Counted from the stretch's first letter, positions 34,258 through 47,029 are shown. The stretch is DNA of 64,000 nucleotides from Elysia chlorotica (GCA_003991915.1 RQTK01000001.1:731572-795571); one strand, 5' to 3'. Program-made: numbers and translations. Notes: a model not told the origin generated them from the letters alone.

Positions 34258-37200
34258 AATATTATAAAGTGTGCTTCGTAAGAATATAATAAAGTGTGCT
34301 TCGTAAGAATATCATAAAAATAATTTCAATGCGTGAAGTGTTTACGGAATATTAGAAACTGCACAGGTAAGACACTTCTTATTGCGGCGAACATTGTTAT
34401 TATCTGCAGTGTCCTACAGCGCCTTGGGTCATCCCATGAAACATGCAGAAAGTGTTTACAGTCCATAAAGCCCATTATGTGGAAGAATGATAGTAATAAC
34501 GCTATCTGGTTCTTCAACAAAAGTAACAAACCTGAAATAAAGACCGGGCTCTCATGATGGATACATATGGCTAGATCAGCAAGATAAAAAACAACAAACT
34601 TATTGTTCTTTTCTTTTTACCATAAAAAGTGAAAGAGAGTGATATTACAATAGATGGGATCGACAACCGTGCAGCCGGTATAAAGGAATTTAAGTTGTGA
34701 AGATCTACTGCTGTAGGGCTCGAGAAGAAAGGAATAAATTGACGCAAGAGTCTCTAAATTACAGATTTCAGACAGCTAGCGCAAGAACACGTACCGTATA
34801 CATTTACCTATTACTGTTGTTGATCTAGTTTTCACAGGAGTCATGAAACAAACTAAGCTTATCAATGTAATAAGAAAACCATAAAGGTGTCGTGTCTTTG
34901 TATCTCTTATGTTTTGTGACCATGAGACTTGGTAAGGTAAAACTGTCACATCGACATGGTGACTGAAACTTAAGTTTCGTGTAAGCAGTGTACCGTGTTT
35001 GCCATATGTTCGATGTTTTATTGGACTGAGCCTTTGCCTACAATAGCGATGTAGGTTTATTCTTAAGATATAGCGATAGTGGATCGAGGACCATGACGTA
35101 AAATGATTTTGTAGTAAATCAAACGTCTCCTGTTTCTGCAGTGGTGTGGCTGTATGCAGAAATCAAAATGATACATGCATGAAGCATTAAGACGGCAACA
35201 GGAATGTTCTATTTTGTTTGGAAAATACATTTTAAACTATTGGACTAAAATAATTCAGCTGGTAGCAGTCACATGGTTATGATTCCTGAACGAAGAATCT
35301 AGAAGAGCGGGGTAAATGACCTGAGCGGTTTTAACAGGAAATTATAATATGCAAAAATCATTCCAAGTTCGCGCTTCCGTAAACAAAATAACAAGTTTTT
35401 TGCACGTCATGTTGCGTTTTTTTAAACAAAATCCTTGGCCTTGAAGAGAAGGACATTTTCTCTCATCAAAAGCATTGCTCATAAAAAAACACAATATTGA
35501 AGTCAGACAAGATGGTTTGCGTGTTTAGCTGATGCGTGCAAAATACCCAAATCAGCACTTCGCAAAAGTTTTAGTGATTAATGTGCATTTAAAATAAACG
35601 TCACCAAAACTTAAAAAAAAAAAGATTCAAAACTCTTTTGTTTGGAAAATACATTTAAAATAAACGTTACCTAAAACTGTTCGTCATGATATTAATATAA
35701 TATAACAAAAGATGATGGAGGAACATCATAATAACGTTCAGGCTGCCGATGACATTAGATCTTGGGTTGTTAGTGTGCGAACATACCAACTCATTCATCC
35801 ATCGCTACCACTCACAAACAATATGCAACTACATATTTTATATTTAGTGGCTTTTCATTTCTCGAGGCACACACGATGTCGGCCGACGGATAACAGCTTC
35901 CGGTGCCGGATCGACAACCTGTGCATGCTTTGATACAGATAGTTGCAGTTGGTCAAACCGGACACTAGCTTCGCACGTACATGCATATGCGAAGAATGTT
36001 GACCGCTAACCATCGACCTGAATCCTGGTATCACGTGCTTGGGCCGGAAACTCTATTTGCTAGGGTGTGCATACCAGGACCATCTGTAAATGAAGCCCAC
36101 ACTTGGCCTAACGTGGAGGGGTAGACTTTACACGATACTATGATTGTACTAGGCCTACTATTCTCACTATTCTAGAACTAGCTGTGTGGACTTGAGGTTT
36201 AAAAATTATTCGAATTTAAGTATACTTTACCTGTCTATTTTGATGGTTGTTTTTATAGGAAAAATGCGTTTATGCGTGAGAAATTTAAAAACAAAATATA
36301 ATGTGCGCGAGTTATCATCGAACCTAGGGCTTATTTATCTTTCCATCAATATTCAGGACACACATTGTTTTGTTATTGTAATTGATGACAACTGTATAAT
36401 CATCATTTTATTATAATAATGTATTCAACTGCTGTATTTATTTACACAGAAAATCATCTGCAGAAAACAAACACAACTTTATAACAATGAGTTCTCTATA
36501 GAGAGAGGGGGCGCTCTCTCTGCCCCTCTTCAGGTTTAAAGTCTCCTAGGTTCCCCTGAGGGATCGTATACAGCGCAACTCTGCAATAATAACTATAAAG
36601 CTATATAACAATGACTAGGATCTAGATCTTGCTGGTTTAAATAACTAAAAGTCAGGAAATCCAGGAATGTGATTCTACCCTTCCATCAAACACGGACAGC
36701 CCGCGTGAAAAGGCTTAAGGTCTGGGGTTCCAAATGGTCCGCAACAAAAGACCATCTACATTTCCGTGTCTTTGAAAGGATTCTTTTACAGGTTTTGTCC
36801 CACCTCAAAGAAGACCTACATTTTTTTCGCATCCTGACCTTAACACCAGCGTCAGGCGTTTGATCAGCACCTGCTAGACGTATCATTCTGGTACAGTATT
36901 CACCATTCAGGCGGTTCTATGAGAGACAGGTTTTATTCTGATGTATGGAGGCCTTGCCATAATGGGACCCATAGAGAAAAGGAAAGCGATAGGTTAGGAA
37001 ATCTGTACTGGTGTTGAACCATAGCTTTATAAGAGAGTCTTTAGGTCTATCCTAGTCTTGCGGAGCCAATGAGTGATCAGAAAACAACATGCCTAAGGTT
37101 GTTATTTGGTCATCCGTTACCGTCACGTGGATCGCAAGACGTGTCTGGTTCTGGTAGTGCGTTCAGGTCGTCTTGCCTTTCCCTCCACCAGCTCACCCAA

Positions 37201-37629
37201 GCATCACGTCATCTATCAAGTATACACTGTATAAGATTCTGAATCATGCACCCTTGGGTTTCATTCTTTTGTTGTCAAGGTAATACTCCCTAGCAGGAAG
37301 CCAAATTGGACCCCTGTCACAAAGGCCATCTACAATCATCAATTAGTTACACGGAATCTTATTGCAAAGAAGCAAGGGGTCCCTTCATTTGTAAGTCCAG
37401 GGAACAATACATGACTGAAAGTGGCGAGAAAGCCTCAAGAAAGAGGCAAGGAAGAGAAGGAAAAGAGAGGTGTTAAGAAATATACGATATTCTTCTTTTT
37501 TTTCCTTTTTTGCGTTCCAAAAATATTGGATAGTATGCATTTTTATGAAGTGTATCTCTCTTTTTTTTTTTGTGGGGGGGGGGGGTGATTGGTGGTGAGT
37601 AATCTCTCTTCTCTCTCTCTCTATTTCTC

Positions 37630-37640
<11 letters not shown>
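34258..37640 (+). repeat. Large duplicated block, copy B
   Basis: Direct-orientation copy of 28855-32042. Across 35137-35633 I see no difference from 29741-30237 (offset 5396). It has about 400 bp of its own near 35640-36060 and contains a fuller R1 element (36940-37200). A minus-strand frame at 36886-36686 parallels the one in copy A. Confidence 0.9.
36940..37200 (+). repeat. Dispersed repeat family R1, copy inside block B
   Basis: GGGACCCATAGAGAAAAGGAAA, CTATCCTAGTCTTGCGGAGCC and AATGAGTGATCAGAAAAC match the order of copy 1 at 14950. In block A only the first part survives (around 31355-31400). Confidence 0.7.
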
Positions 37641-37691
<51 letters not shown>

Positions 37692-37712
37692 CATCTATCT
37701 CTTTCTCTCTCT
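37561..37712. repeat. T-run, G-run and (CTAT)n compound microsatellite
   Basis: G-run near 37574-37585, CT-rich spacer, then CTAT units from about 37630 to 37690. It marks the right edge of block B. Confidence 0.92.
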
Positions 37713-38059
37713 CTCTCTCATTCTCTACATCTCTCCTAATCTAACCTCCCCTAAATTTCCAAGAATCGTACACAGCGCCAGCTCTGATAACAGAAATGAG
37801 ACGGAATCTTTTCTTTATTTTACCTTCCTCAGTGAATCAGCGAAAGGGGGCTTTTTAAATACTTGTTTTAAACCAGCACAAACATTTCGGGTACGTAACC
37901 AATTTTCAAAATAACAAGCTCACCGTCACAGTTTTGCGAGTCTAATTGTTCAGTTTACACAGTGAAGCACCTGGATCTTTTAACATGCCGATCTACACCC
38001 AGAGTCTATACAAGCCGGAAGTTTTACCATCAAGTTTCTGTAATGGTTCAACAAGCTCC

Positions 38060-38400
38060 GAAAGAGGCTTGCGATCCACCTTGTGAAAACAAGATCGCAG
38101 TAGAAGACTGAACGTCCGCAGTGCGATCGACTTGACCTGCAGGTGGAGAGATAGATCTACACAAAACATCGAGAACCGGACCAGCAGTCTTTTTCATTAG
38201 AGGTCTTACGATAAAACATTCATAGCGAAAACGAAGACGATAGAAAAGGGAGTGTGAATCGGCGTCCAATCATACCTCTATCCTAGTCTCAGGGAGCCAA
38301 TGGACGATCAGAAAACCCCACCACTTAGGGGCGGACTTATGTCATACATTGTCGCTATGTGGATCACAAATGCTACATTACGTCTAGAAGGCGGTGGAAA
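38060..38400 (+). repeat. Dispersed repeat family R1, copy 3
   Basis: CATAGCGAAAACGAAGACGATAG, GCGTCCAATCATACCTCTATC and GGGAGCCAATGG.CGATCAGAAAA match copy 1. The element boundary is not defined. Confidence 0.6.
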
Positions 38401-39166
38401 AGATGCACTAGACATAGGACATGCCGCAAAGCTCACATACCCCTACATCATGGAAGGTATGACGCAAAACCCCGGGTACATGCTTAAAGGGTGACACGAG
38501 AGTTTAAGCAAATCTCAGTATACAGTGGGTTTACGGAGAACAAACTGAATAGACTGCTCTGATCGTTGGGGCTGACTTTTCATTCACGCCATTATCAGTT
38601 ACTCTCCTTCTCCTTCCCTCTGCTTTACATATTACCTCTTCCTCTAGTACCATTATGCAATCTCTTATCCCCTCCGTCTACGGTCCTCATCAGCTTGTCC
38701 ACGCCATTTTTGTTCTCTTTGTTATCTTCCTTTTGCCACCTCTTCCTCATTTTAGGGTGCGAAATTAACTATGGCATTTTGGAGGGGCTCTTTGAACAAG
38801 CGTCAATCAGCGACACAAAACTTAACTGTCACCATTTGCCAAACAAAATTGGGAGATAGTTTTCGTACGTTTATAATTATAGAAATACAGTAAAGCTTTT
38901 CTATGTTGGCAAAAAGTCACTATGGTAATTTTGGATAATTTTCTCGGCGGCAGCTTTCTGTCAAGCTAAGTTCAATGTACATGTATATCGGATCTGGTCC
39001 CATGAAACGAATTACTAGCTAAATAATCGAATCTATAGAGTCTTTTATAACTTTATTAGCCAAAACGGTAGGTTTATTTCCGGAAGGTAGGCCTACTGTT
39101 GAAATTTAAAAGTTACATGCCATTGCTAGGATCTCACTATGTAAACTAAGCGACTTATCTGAAGCC

Positions 39167-39378
<212 letters not shown>

Positions 39379-39719
39379 TCCAATTAGAAAAGTTTGATGT
39401 CTGAATACTAGTACTATGCACCACGCAATGAAAATTAATAACTTGCATCAAGGCCGGTGGCAGAGTCAGGGCTGGACAGAAGCGTCAACCCTGGAGGAGA
39501 TAAGCGTTAAACCCCACAGGGCTGGGACAGGTGTTGACTGGACACAGGGGGCAGGACGGTTACGGCCATCTCTGTTGACCAGGCGAGAACCAGGTGGTGG
39601 GAGATGGTAGATAACGGGGGGAGAGAAGTGTGGTCACTATATCCAGTCGCTGGGCGGATGTTTGAGTGTTTGAGGAAGTAATCTTCAGCCCAAGAAAGCA
39701 AAGCTCTCCTAGTTAAGTT

Positions 39720-40060
39720 CCCTGGTTTTCAGGATGTGAGGGTATCGTTTACGGCGACGGGATCCTAGAGTGGGGAACCCGGTACATGTACTTGGCCGAT
39801 CACATTATACTGGCATCGACCGAACCGGTAGCGGGTGCTCGAACTACTGGCCTGCTGCGAAGAAAACCAATGCTCTATCCAGGTTTGCGGGGCATCATAT
39901 AAGGAGAGAGGACCCCGGAGTGGTATACCCGGTAAGTGGTTGGTCAACTTACACTGTATACATCGACCGAATCATTAGCGGGGGCTCGAACCTCGTACCT
40001 TCTGCGACAAAAATCAATGCGCCCCCTTAGCGCAGCTCTCTCCTACATGTAGTTTAAAAA
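39720..40060 (-). repeat. Two consecutive minus-strand SINE-like units
   Basis: Units at about 39740-39890 and 39890-40050 each have CCCGGTA, a CGACCGAA..GTAGCGGG or ATTAGCGGG segment and CTCGAAC followed by AC(T/C)...CCT. These resemble the reverse complement of SINE heads with a B box (GTTCGAG). The second unit appears to be a repeat of the first. Confidence 0.45.
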
Positions 40061-40128
40061 CGGGAAGGAGACCCCAGAGCGGGATGCCGAGAGAGGGTGG
40101 AAGAGAGAAAGAGACATTGACTGAGGGA

Positions 40129-40131
<3 letters not shown>

Positions 40132-40176
<45 letters not shown>
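40132..40176. repeat. (GA)n microsatellite
   Basis: Uninterrupted GA dinucleotides following AGGGAGCAGAG. Confidence 0.95.
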
Positions 40177-40178
<2 letters not shown>

Positions 40179-40389
40179 TTTCTGAGACTAATGTATCATA
40201 ACGACATAACTAACAAAGTCCAAATGCCAGAGGGGCTCAGAATGTATCCACTAAGCCAAACAACGAAGATAAAGGCACGGGCGGGTCGCATTCCGAACAG
40301 CGTCCACAGTTTGTGGAGCCCTGGACCACCGTCAGAGAGGCTTCCAGATTAACTGTTTGAAGAAGTTTTCGTTCACAGCTCTATTAAAT

Positions 40390-40472
40390 TTTGTGGTGAG
40401 GAGAGCAAGATAGCTTAGTTGATAGACCACACGGTCTCGAGTTCGAATCCTGGTCAGGCTGTCTCTTTTTTG
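40390..40472 (+). repeat. tRNA-like SINE head
   Basis: A-box-like TAGCTTAGTTGATAG and B box GAGTTCGAATCC, followed by TCTCTTTTTTG, a run of T that could end Pol III transcription. No acceptor-stem pairing or anticodon arm of a functional tRNA. Confidence 0.55.
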
Positions 40473-40504
40473 TACTTCTGTGGTTAATTTCAGTATAATG
40501 TAGC

Positions 40505-40790
40505 CCACTTGAGTTGAGTTGATTTGGATGCTTATCGCCCAACTTCAGCACCATATGGACTTTATTGCGGACGAGCCCCAAGACTAACGTCTGTCAATTT
40601 TACATACCGCCACACAGAGTTATTGTGGGAAGACCTGTTCTCCTGTCTAAGCCCCTCACATATTGACACTAATCCGACAAGTAGGAGACGAAATGGGACA
40701 AATAAATGTTTGACTGATCGTGGGTTTCGAACCGAGAACCTTCTGATTTGGGATATCAACGCTCAACCACTTGAGATAAGTTTTGGCTTC
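40505..40790 (-). repeat. tRNA-derived SINE, minus orientation
   Basis: Reverse complement reads ACTTGAG-type head, B box near 40725 (GGTTTCGAACC), central GTCAGTC-like domain near 40580-40600 and a GTTGAGTTGA end at about 40511. It lies tail to tail with the plus-strand head at 40390. Confidence 0.7.
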
Positions 40791-40999
40791 CCCAGTATGC
40801 CAGGAAGCCCGTAGCCGTATGGGACTACTGTGTGGAACCCCAAAGATTGCTCAATCAAAAATACCTCCATCAGTTAATCAGTAAAGTACCTCTTGCAACC
40901 AAGCGGGAAACCGAGACTTGTAAACCCTGGCATAATTATATTTTAAAACAGTGCGCAAACTAGCGCTGACAAGGTACGCAAATAACTATGTTGAGATAA

Positions 41000-42740
41000 C
41001 CTAGCTAAAGGTAAAAAATAGATTAGTTAATTCCGATTTGTTCTGACAAAAACTCGAGTCAAAGCGCCGGCCTATGTATAATTATTATGTCAGTGTTACC
41101 TCGAGGGCAAGGCTTACCTGGTGAACCACACAAAGGCTTTGAACGGAATTATTGATAATCCTATCGGTTCCATTGTTGAAGATACTACATGTACTAGCAG
41201 TTCCCCTGTCCACTTAAGCTGAACGGCTGCACGGCAATTCTTCGTCCTTGGATTCTCTCCTCTCTGCTTTGTATGCCCTTCAAACTTTATTAATCTTTTT
41301 GGAATTATTTTTCTTGTTTTATTTTTAATTTCCCTTTCTTTTTTGGCTATAATAAAACTTCAAAAACGTAATGAGTTAATTACTTTTTTTAGGTCCCTTA
41401 TGATTTCCCCCCAAAAATTGAACATATTTCCAACATCTGGTTTGTTTATAACGGCTATGTTGTTTAACCTCGGCCACATGATATCCTTACGATCAAAGTG
41501 TCCTGCAAAATGTCAAATCGTCTATAGATAAATAGGCATGACCTTCATCTACTTTCGTCTATTACGATATATTTTTAGCTCACATAATTTTTGTCCGATG
41601 TGCATAATTTTACCTTTCAGTCAATTTCAGACAGGCGAAATATGTGGAAACTGATGAGGACCAATGCACGGCTTTAGACATTGATGAATGTAGAAGATTA
41701 ACTTTGGCCATGGGCAGTGTGCAGTTAATGCAGTGGACACGTATTTGTGCCAGGAGTGAGCTGTTATATATAACGAATAGAAACTAGAATGTATACGTTA
41801 CGTTGGTTCTCGAATATCTATATATCTATGTTTCATTTAAAGTAAAAGATTCTAACTTGATACCCACTCGCAAACCCTTCACACCGTTCTGTAATCGCAG
41901 ATGTTTGAAAAATCACATTGATAAGGCCAGAGCACAGCAGGTTCAAGTTCAACATTGACAAAATTGCTGTGATTGTGATAAAAAAATCTCACATAAGAAA
42001 ATGTATGACTCTTTTTACTCAGGGGGTGATTTTTTAAAATAAAAAACAGGCATATTGTGTTATTATATATTTAGCATGATCATACATACGACAGTTTCTA
42101 ACAATACACGTTCACAAAAATGTTGCGTTTCACGGGATTTTTGTTTAACTTAGTCTTTTTTGTCTTTTTGTCTTGTTCATTTTCACTTTTTTATTGTAGG
42201 TATAATGGCATTAAGTCTAAAAATATTTCTTTAACAAGTAGTTTGCATTGTGTTTTTTATTGTGTTTTTTTTTACCATAGTCTTTAGTGTATTATAACAA
42301 GAAGTATTTCTAATTTTTCATCACATTTTTATCCGAAGATCAATACGCATGCAAAATCTGAATTTCAAAAATCCATGGGATTGGGCAGGGGTATTTTTGC
42401 TATCGCAATTTTATGCGGAAAAAGGTTGTTGCTGTTGGATTTTTTTAGAAACACGAGCGACACTTGAGCCCGGTTTAACAAAATATCATTATTCTATCTT
42501 TAAGTGTAACCTATGTTTCTGACTGATAGCAAAATCAGTATGGTTTGAAAGGATAAGAGCCCCTGTGTGAAGTCAATAAGTTTGAAGTTCTTTCACTCAG
42601 TACAGATAACAAGTTGAGTAATAATTTATTGCTTGCGAAGTGAGCTTATTCAAATTTTTTAAATGTTGAAAGATTAGCTTCTATCAAATACAATCCAATC
42701 TCGTTTAAATAGAATAAACATTTTAGCAGAGCAATGTTTC
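41000..42740. other. No recognised feature
   Basis: AT-rich sequence with short T-runs. A possible donor CACCAG/GTAAGC on the minus strand at 41113-41119 was noted, but no coding frame could be tied to it. Confidence 0.4.
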
Positions 42741-42744
42741 ATTG

Positions 42745-42965
42745 TTTGTTGGACGCACGCTGTTAGTGGCTAAGCTATATATCGTAGATGGGTCTCAAGA
42801 CAAATATCTGGCAATTTAATTTTGTCTCATTGAATCATTATGACATTGACTTGATAATTGGGGACAAGGTGGTAAAGGAAGATTTGAACCCAAATCTCCA
42901 GTATTTATATGCAACACGAGCGCGCTAGCGACTGATCTAACCCCTCTTCCATCGTCAGCGCGAGG
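42745..42965 (-). repeat. tRNA-derived SINE, minus orientation
   Basis: Reverse complement has a head with GGGGTTAGATCAG and B-box-like GGGTTCAAATC, then a TTGTCCCC, TGAGACAAAATTAAATTGCCAGA, GTCTTGAGACCCATC and CTAACAGCG succession typical of the family. Confidence 0.65.
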
Positions 42966-43390
42966 AAAATGTCACAAATGGGGTCATAACGGTCATACAC
43001 ATTGACCTTAGGGCAAGAGACCACTTTAAAGCCCCAAAATCAAAGCACCTTCCACAATGCAATGACGTCAAGGCATGACAGCAGAAAAACAGTTCAGCAA
43101 ACACACAGGAGATTCCCAAAGAAAACGTGTTTGTTTTAAACGGCTCAGTGCTAAACTTGCACCACTAACATTTTGCTGGTCTCCGAAGTTCTTTGTCCTG
43201 ATAGGCGCATCACTGCCCGCTATCCTCATTACCTTTTTTTCAAATTCTCTGCACAAGGATATTTTGCAGGCACGGGTCGTTCTTCGTGTTAGCCCTACAC
43301 CTTTGAAATAATTCTAAATCTCTATGCGTGTTCAAGAAATTGCGAATAATTAGGTTGGGGTTTGGTTGTTGCTGTTTGTTTTTGTTAATG

Positions 43391-43391
43391 A

Positions 43392-43455
<64 letters not shown>

Positions 43456-43707
43456 CTTCTTCTTCTTCTTCTTCTTCTTCTTTTTCTTCTTCCTCTTCTT
43501 CTTCTTCTCCTTCTCTCTTCTTCTCCTTCTTCTTCTTCTTCTTCTTCTTCTTCTTCTTCTTCTTCTTCTTCTTCTTCTTCTTCTTCTTCTTTTCTTCTTC
43601 TTCTTCTTCTTCTTCTTCTTCTTCTTCTTCTTCTTCTTCTTCTTCTTCTTCTTCTTCCTCTTCTACTTCTTCTTGTTCTTGCTTTTCTTGTTCTTTCTCT
43701 TCTTCTT
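43391..43707. repeat. Compound (GTT)n(CTT)n tract
   Basis: GTT units from about 43391 to 43454 switch abruptly to CTT units that continue, with small interruptions, to about 43705. About 250 bp are nearly pure pyrimidine on the plus strand. Confidence 0.96.
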
Positions 43708-44024
43708 TTAATGGGTTTTTTTAAATAAATGTTTAAAAGGAAATCTGAAAACAGTGGTATCCCATCATCTACTATAGCAACACAAATAGACACAAAGCTC
43801 CATAGGAAATTCTCAAGAAAACTTTTTTCAACGCATAAAACCTGTAGTTTGACTATAAGAAGAGATCGTTCGATAACTTATCTAATCAGCGAATCTGTGT
43901 TCATAGAAAAGCATTTTCGTGCCTTTGGCCCTATAGTTGGAGCGACAGCGACCAGGAAAGATGTTTGTTTGTTCGTTTTATTACTTTCGAGTTAAGATTC
44001 CATTGTAAGCATTTGATATGCTAT

Positions 44025-44250
44025 TTTGTGAACGGTCCCCAAGACTAAAGTCTGAGAGATTTATTTGCTGCCATACAGAGACAGTCCGAGAATACTGTCT
44101 CAGCTGATCACATTATATTGACACTGATCTAACCAGTAGGGGGCGAAATTGGACAAATCAATTTTTTAAGCATTGTTAGTTTCGAATCAGACATCTCCCT
44201 TTTGGGAGACCAAAAACCCTCTACCACTTGCGCCATATTTTCGCATGTCC
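44025..44250 (-). repeat. tRNA-derived SINE, minus orientation
   Basis: Order GGTCCCCAAGACTAAAGTCTGAGA, CTGTCTCAGCTGATCACATTAT, GGGGGCGAAATTGGACAAAT, B box TTTCGAATCAG and CTCTACCACTTGCGCC, the mirror of the 46735-47020 copy. Confidence 0.8.
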
Positions 44251-44699
44251 CCCCTCCCCTAAACCCCCCAACCTCAGGGAAGACATCCTGACACAGTGAC
44301 ATTCTAGAATGTAGGGAAGGATCTGGCGCATGCTCAGACAGGGGGACCTGGTGTTAAGATGACGCTGATTGCAGGTTGGGAGACCAGGTGAACATAGTCG
44401 ATGGCGATTCTTATGAAGGTTCGGAGGTAAGAGAGCCGAACTCAGGTGATCACAGCTCCCTCCTTACATGGTTATTGACAGTCGTGGGGATGCTGAAACC
44501 ACAGTGTACGTACATCCTTACGCGTGGTACGAAGCGGGATAAAAAAAAATAAACAGAATTGGACTTGCTTGGTTTCTAGGGGGCCCAGCGAAGAGGTTGT
44601 AACTTTGACGTGTGAAACAAACAGAGAATACGTGTGTATGCAGGAAAGGATGTTTGCACAGAATGTAAAGGTAGTTTAAAAGAGGAGTTGACAAAGGGT

Positions 44700-44703
44700 A
44701 TGT

Positions 44704-44759
<56 letters not shown>

Positions 44760-44782
44760 GCAACAGACAGACAGACAGAAAG

Positions 44783-44827
<45 letters not shown>
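44700..44827. repeat. Compound (GA)n(G)n(GACA)n(GA)n microsatellite
   Basis: GA to 44750, a G-run, four GACA units and a second GA block to about 44827; the same layout in complement as 6041-6146. Confidence 0.95.
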
Positions 44828-44831
<4 letters not shown>

Positions 44832-44964
44832 TGAAAACTATAATTGATGATGTGGGAGACGGGGCGGAAGGTTGGGTTGATGAAGATTAAAAAGATACTC
44901 AGAGAGAGAGGGGGGAGAGAGCGAGACAGATAATATTATATAAAAGGACGGGACAAATTGACAT

Positions 44965-45140
44965 AATCTGGAACAGGTTCGGTCGGTGTCAGTATCATGC
45001 GACCGGCTGAGACAAGAGTCATGGTATCCCCGCCCTGCCTCGTGTGTGACAGCACATAAAATTGTCAGACGTCAGTCTAGGGGTCCGTCACAGTATAGGA
45101 CCCTCCAATGGAACCTAGGAGACGTTAAACCCGGAGAGAG
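44965..45140 (+). repeat. SINE with a variant 3' end
   Basis: Central part GAGACAAGAGTCATGGTATC, TCGTGTGTGACAGCACATAA and ATTGTCAGACGTCAGTCTAG, as in the 48288 copy, but the 3' end is CCAATGGAACCTAGGAGACG, as at 57600-57650. Confidence 0.7.
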
Positions 45141-45539
45141 GGAGAAAACTCTCAAAAGTATATATTATAGTCACTATTAGATTGGGGGGAGTACAATACT
45201 CACAGCGATTTTAATTCTCTAGCTGTTAGAATGTTTAAAACACAAAAACCTTTTAATAGACAGGGTGCAAATGTAGATGATATGACTGCTGTCCTAATAA
45301 GTAGTTTTTTTCTCAAGATTGCAGGTACTGACTATAGATTTCAACCCATATCCTATTCAGAAGATTAGACTGTCTTTACTTCTCTTTTAAAATATTTTCT
45401 CAACAATTATATAGGCCTATTTGTTCGTTTCATTCGACCAATCCCATATATTGTCTACTAAAAGGGCAGGTAAAGAAAGGAGAGATGAGATCATTGTTAG
45501 GTGGCTGTTATGATACATGTAACAAGAATCGTAAGGATG

Positions 45540-45834
45540 ATGAGAATAATGAGGAGGAGGAGGAGGAGGAGGAGGAGGAAGAGGAGAATGTAAGAAGAAT
45601 CGTCAGGAGGATGAGAATAAGGAGGAGGAAGAGGAGGACAACGACGACGAAGACAACCACAATGATAATTGTAATGTTTATGATGACGCGGAGGAGGATG
45701 ATAAAATATTAAAGAGAATAAGAAGAGCGAGAAAGAAGATAAGACATAGTAAAGGGAAACGGCGAAGAATACAGCAAAGGAGAAAAGGTAAGTACACGAG
45801 GGGAACCAGAGGAGGGGTGGGGGGGGGGGGGGGA
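45540..45834. repeat. (GGA)n stretch, purine-rich region and G-run
   Basis: GGA units at about 45549-45580, a purine-rich stretch, and a G-run at 45817-45833. Confidence 0.85.
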
Positions 45835-46734
45835 TGAAAGTTTGATGGAGCCGACATAGAAACACTATTAGCAGAACATTGATAAGGAGAGTAAAGAAGG
45901 CTACAATCAGAACTGTTAGAGGAACATTTTCTTCAAATATGTAACACAGGAGTATATTAAAGGGCATACGCAGTCAAAATATAAAGATACACTAGCGGTG
46001 TGGTTCAAGACAAATTGATGTAAGAAGTCATTGAACCATTTGACCTGATGAAATGTCATGCAGAAAGAACCATTAGCCTGATTAAATACCATGCACAGAG
46101 AGCATGGGGATGCTTTAAGGGATTCAAACCATCTAACCATGTACCGTATGTGCACCTAACATTGATGTAGGCGTTACATAAACCTGTTTGGTCGCTTTCA
46201 CCGTGTCAATGACCTCGTAATGAGATAGATTTACGTACTTAAGCATGACAAACTGGTCTGTATTTTTACACGGCTTGAGACTGTAAAACGTCGCATTTTA
46301 AGTAAACAGACCATGTCAAACAAACATGAAACAGTTTAGACATAAAAACTATTTTCTTATAATACAGCTGTTTCGCTGATATACCATGTTATCGATAAAC
46401 CGTCTTTAAATAGTTGACTTGAAATTCTCTACATTATCACCTTTTTACCCTTCTTTTTCTTTCCTTCATAATTTCAGTCAGAATGTATGCGAGATATAGA
46501 TAAACTGTAGTTGAAAAGTATACATGGTATTCTTCATCTAATCACCTTTCTGTATTTTTTTTCTTTCCTTCAGTGTCATTGAGCTAGTCTTTTCTGCAGG
46601 GCCATATTGGTTCATAATTAATATTTCTTGTTCGTATCAGACAGCGTCCGTAGGCCTAGCCTATTCCAGTCGATTAGTTTGCCTTGGTAAAATACATTAT
46701 AGCATAAGATCTGCTACCGGATACACGAATGACG

Positions 46735-47020
46735 TGTACGTGAGTTGAGTTGACTTAGTTTCACGTCCCACGTCAGCGCTAAAAAGGTTATGTTGCGGAC
46801 GGGCCCTAAGACCGATGTCTGACAATTTGATGTGCTGACACATGTGCTGCAGAGAGAGAAGACCTTGAATCCTGTCTCAGTTGGTCACATTATACTTACA
46901 CCAACCCAACCAGCTGGGGACGAAATCGGACAAATACTTTTTGACCGATCGTGAGATTCGAATCGCGGACCTCCCGATCTGGAGACCAACGCTCTACCAC
47001 TTGAGCCAATTCGCTCCTCT
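46735..47020 (-). repeat. tRNA-derived SINE, minus orientation (well preserved)
   Basis: Reverse complement begins GAATTGGCTCAAGTGGTAGA (A box), has CGATTCGAATCTC (B box), then GACAGGATTCAAGG, ATTGTCAGACATCGGTCTTA and GGGCCCGTCC and ends GTCAACTCAAC. The head differs from that of the 48288 copy while the centre is shared. Confidence 0.85.
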
Positions 47021-47029
47021 CCTGGCATG

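Noticed and set aside
38300-38494. 64-codon plus-strand frame
   Set aside because: Overlaps the R1 dispersed repeat and has no recognisable motif.
40390-40472. Functional tRNA gene
   Set aside because: A and B boxes are present but acceptor and anticodon stems do not pair; better read as a SINE head. The same applies to 63885-63965 and 48288-48360.
41100-41200. Coding-like plus frame (EGKAYLVNHTKAL) and a minus-strand CACCAG/GTAAGC donor
   Set aside because: Neither could be extended into an exon with a matching acceptor or known protein.
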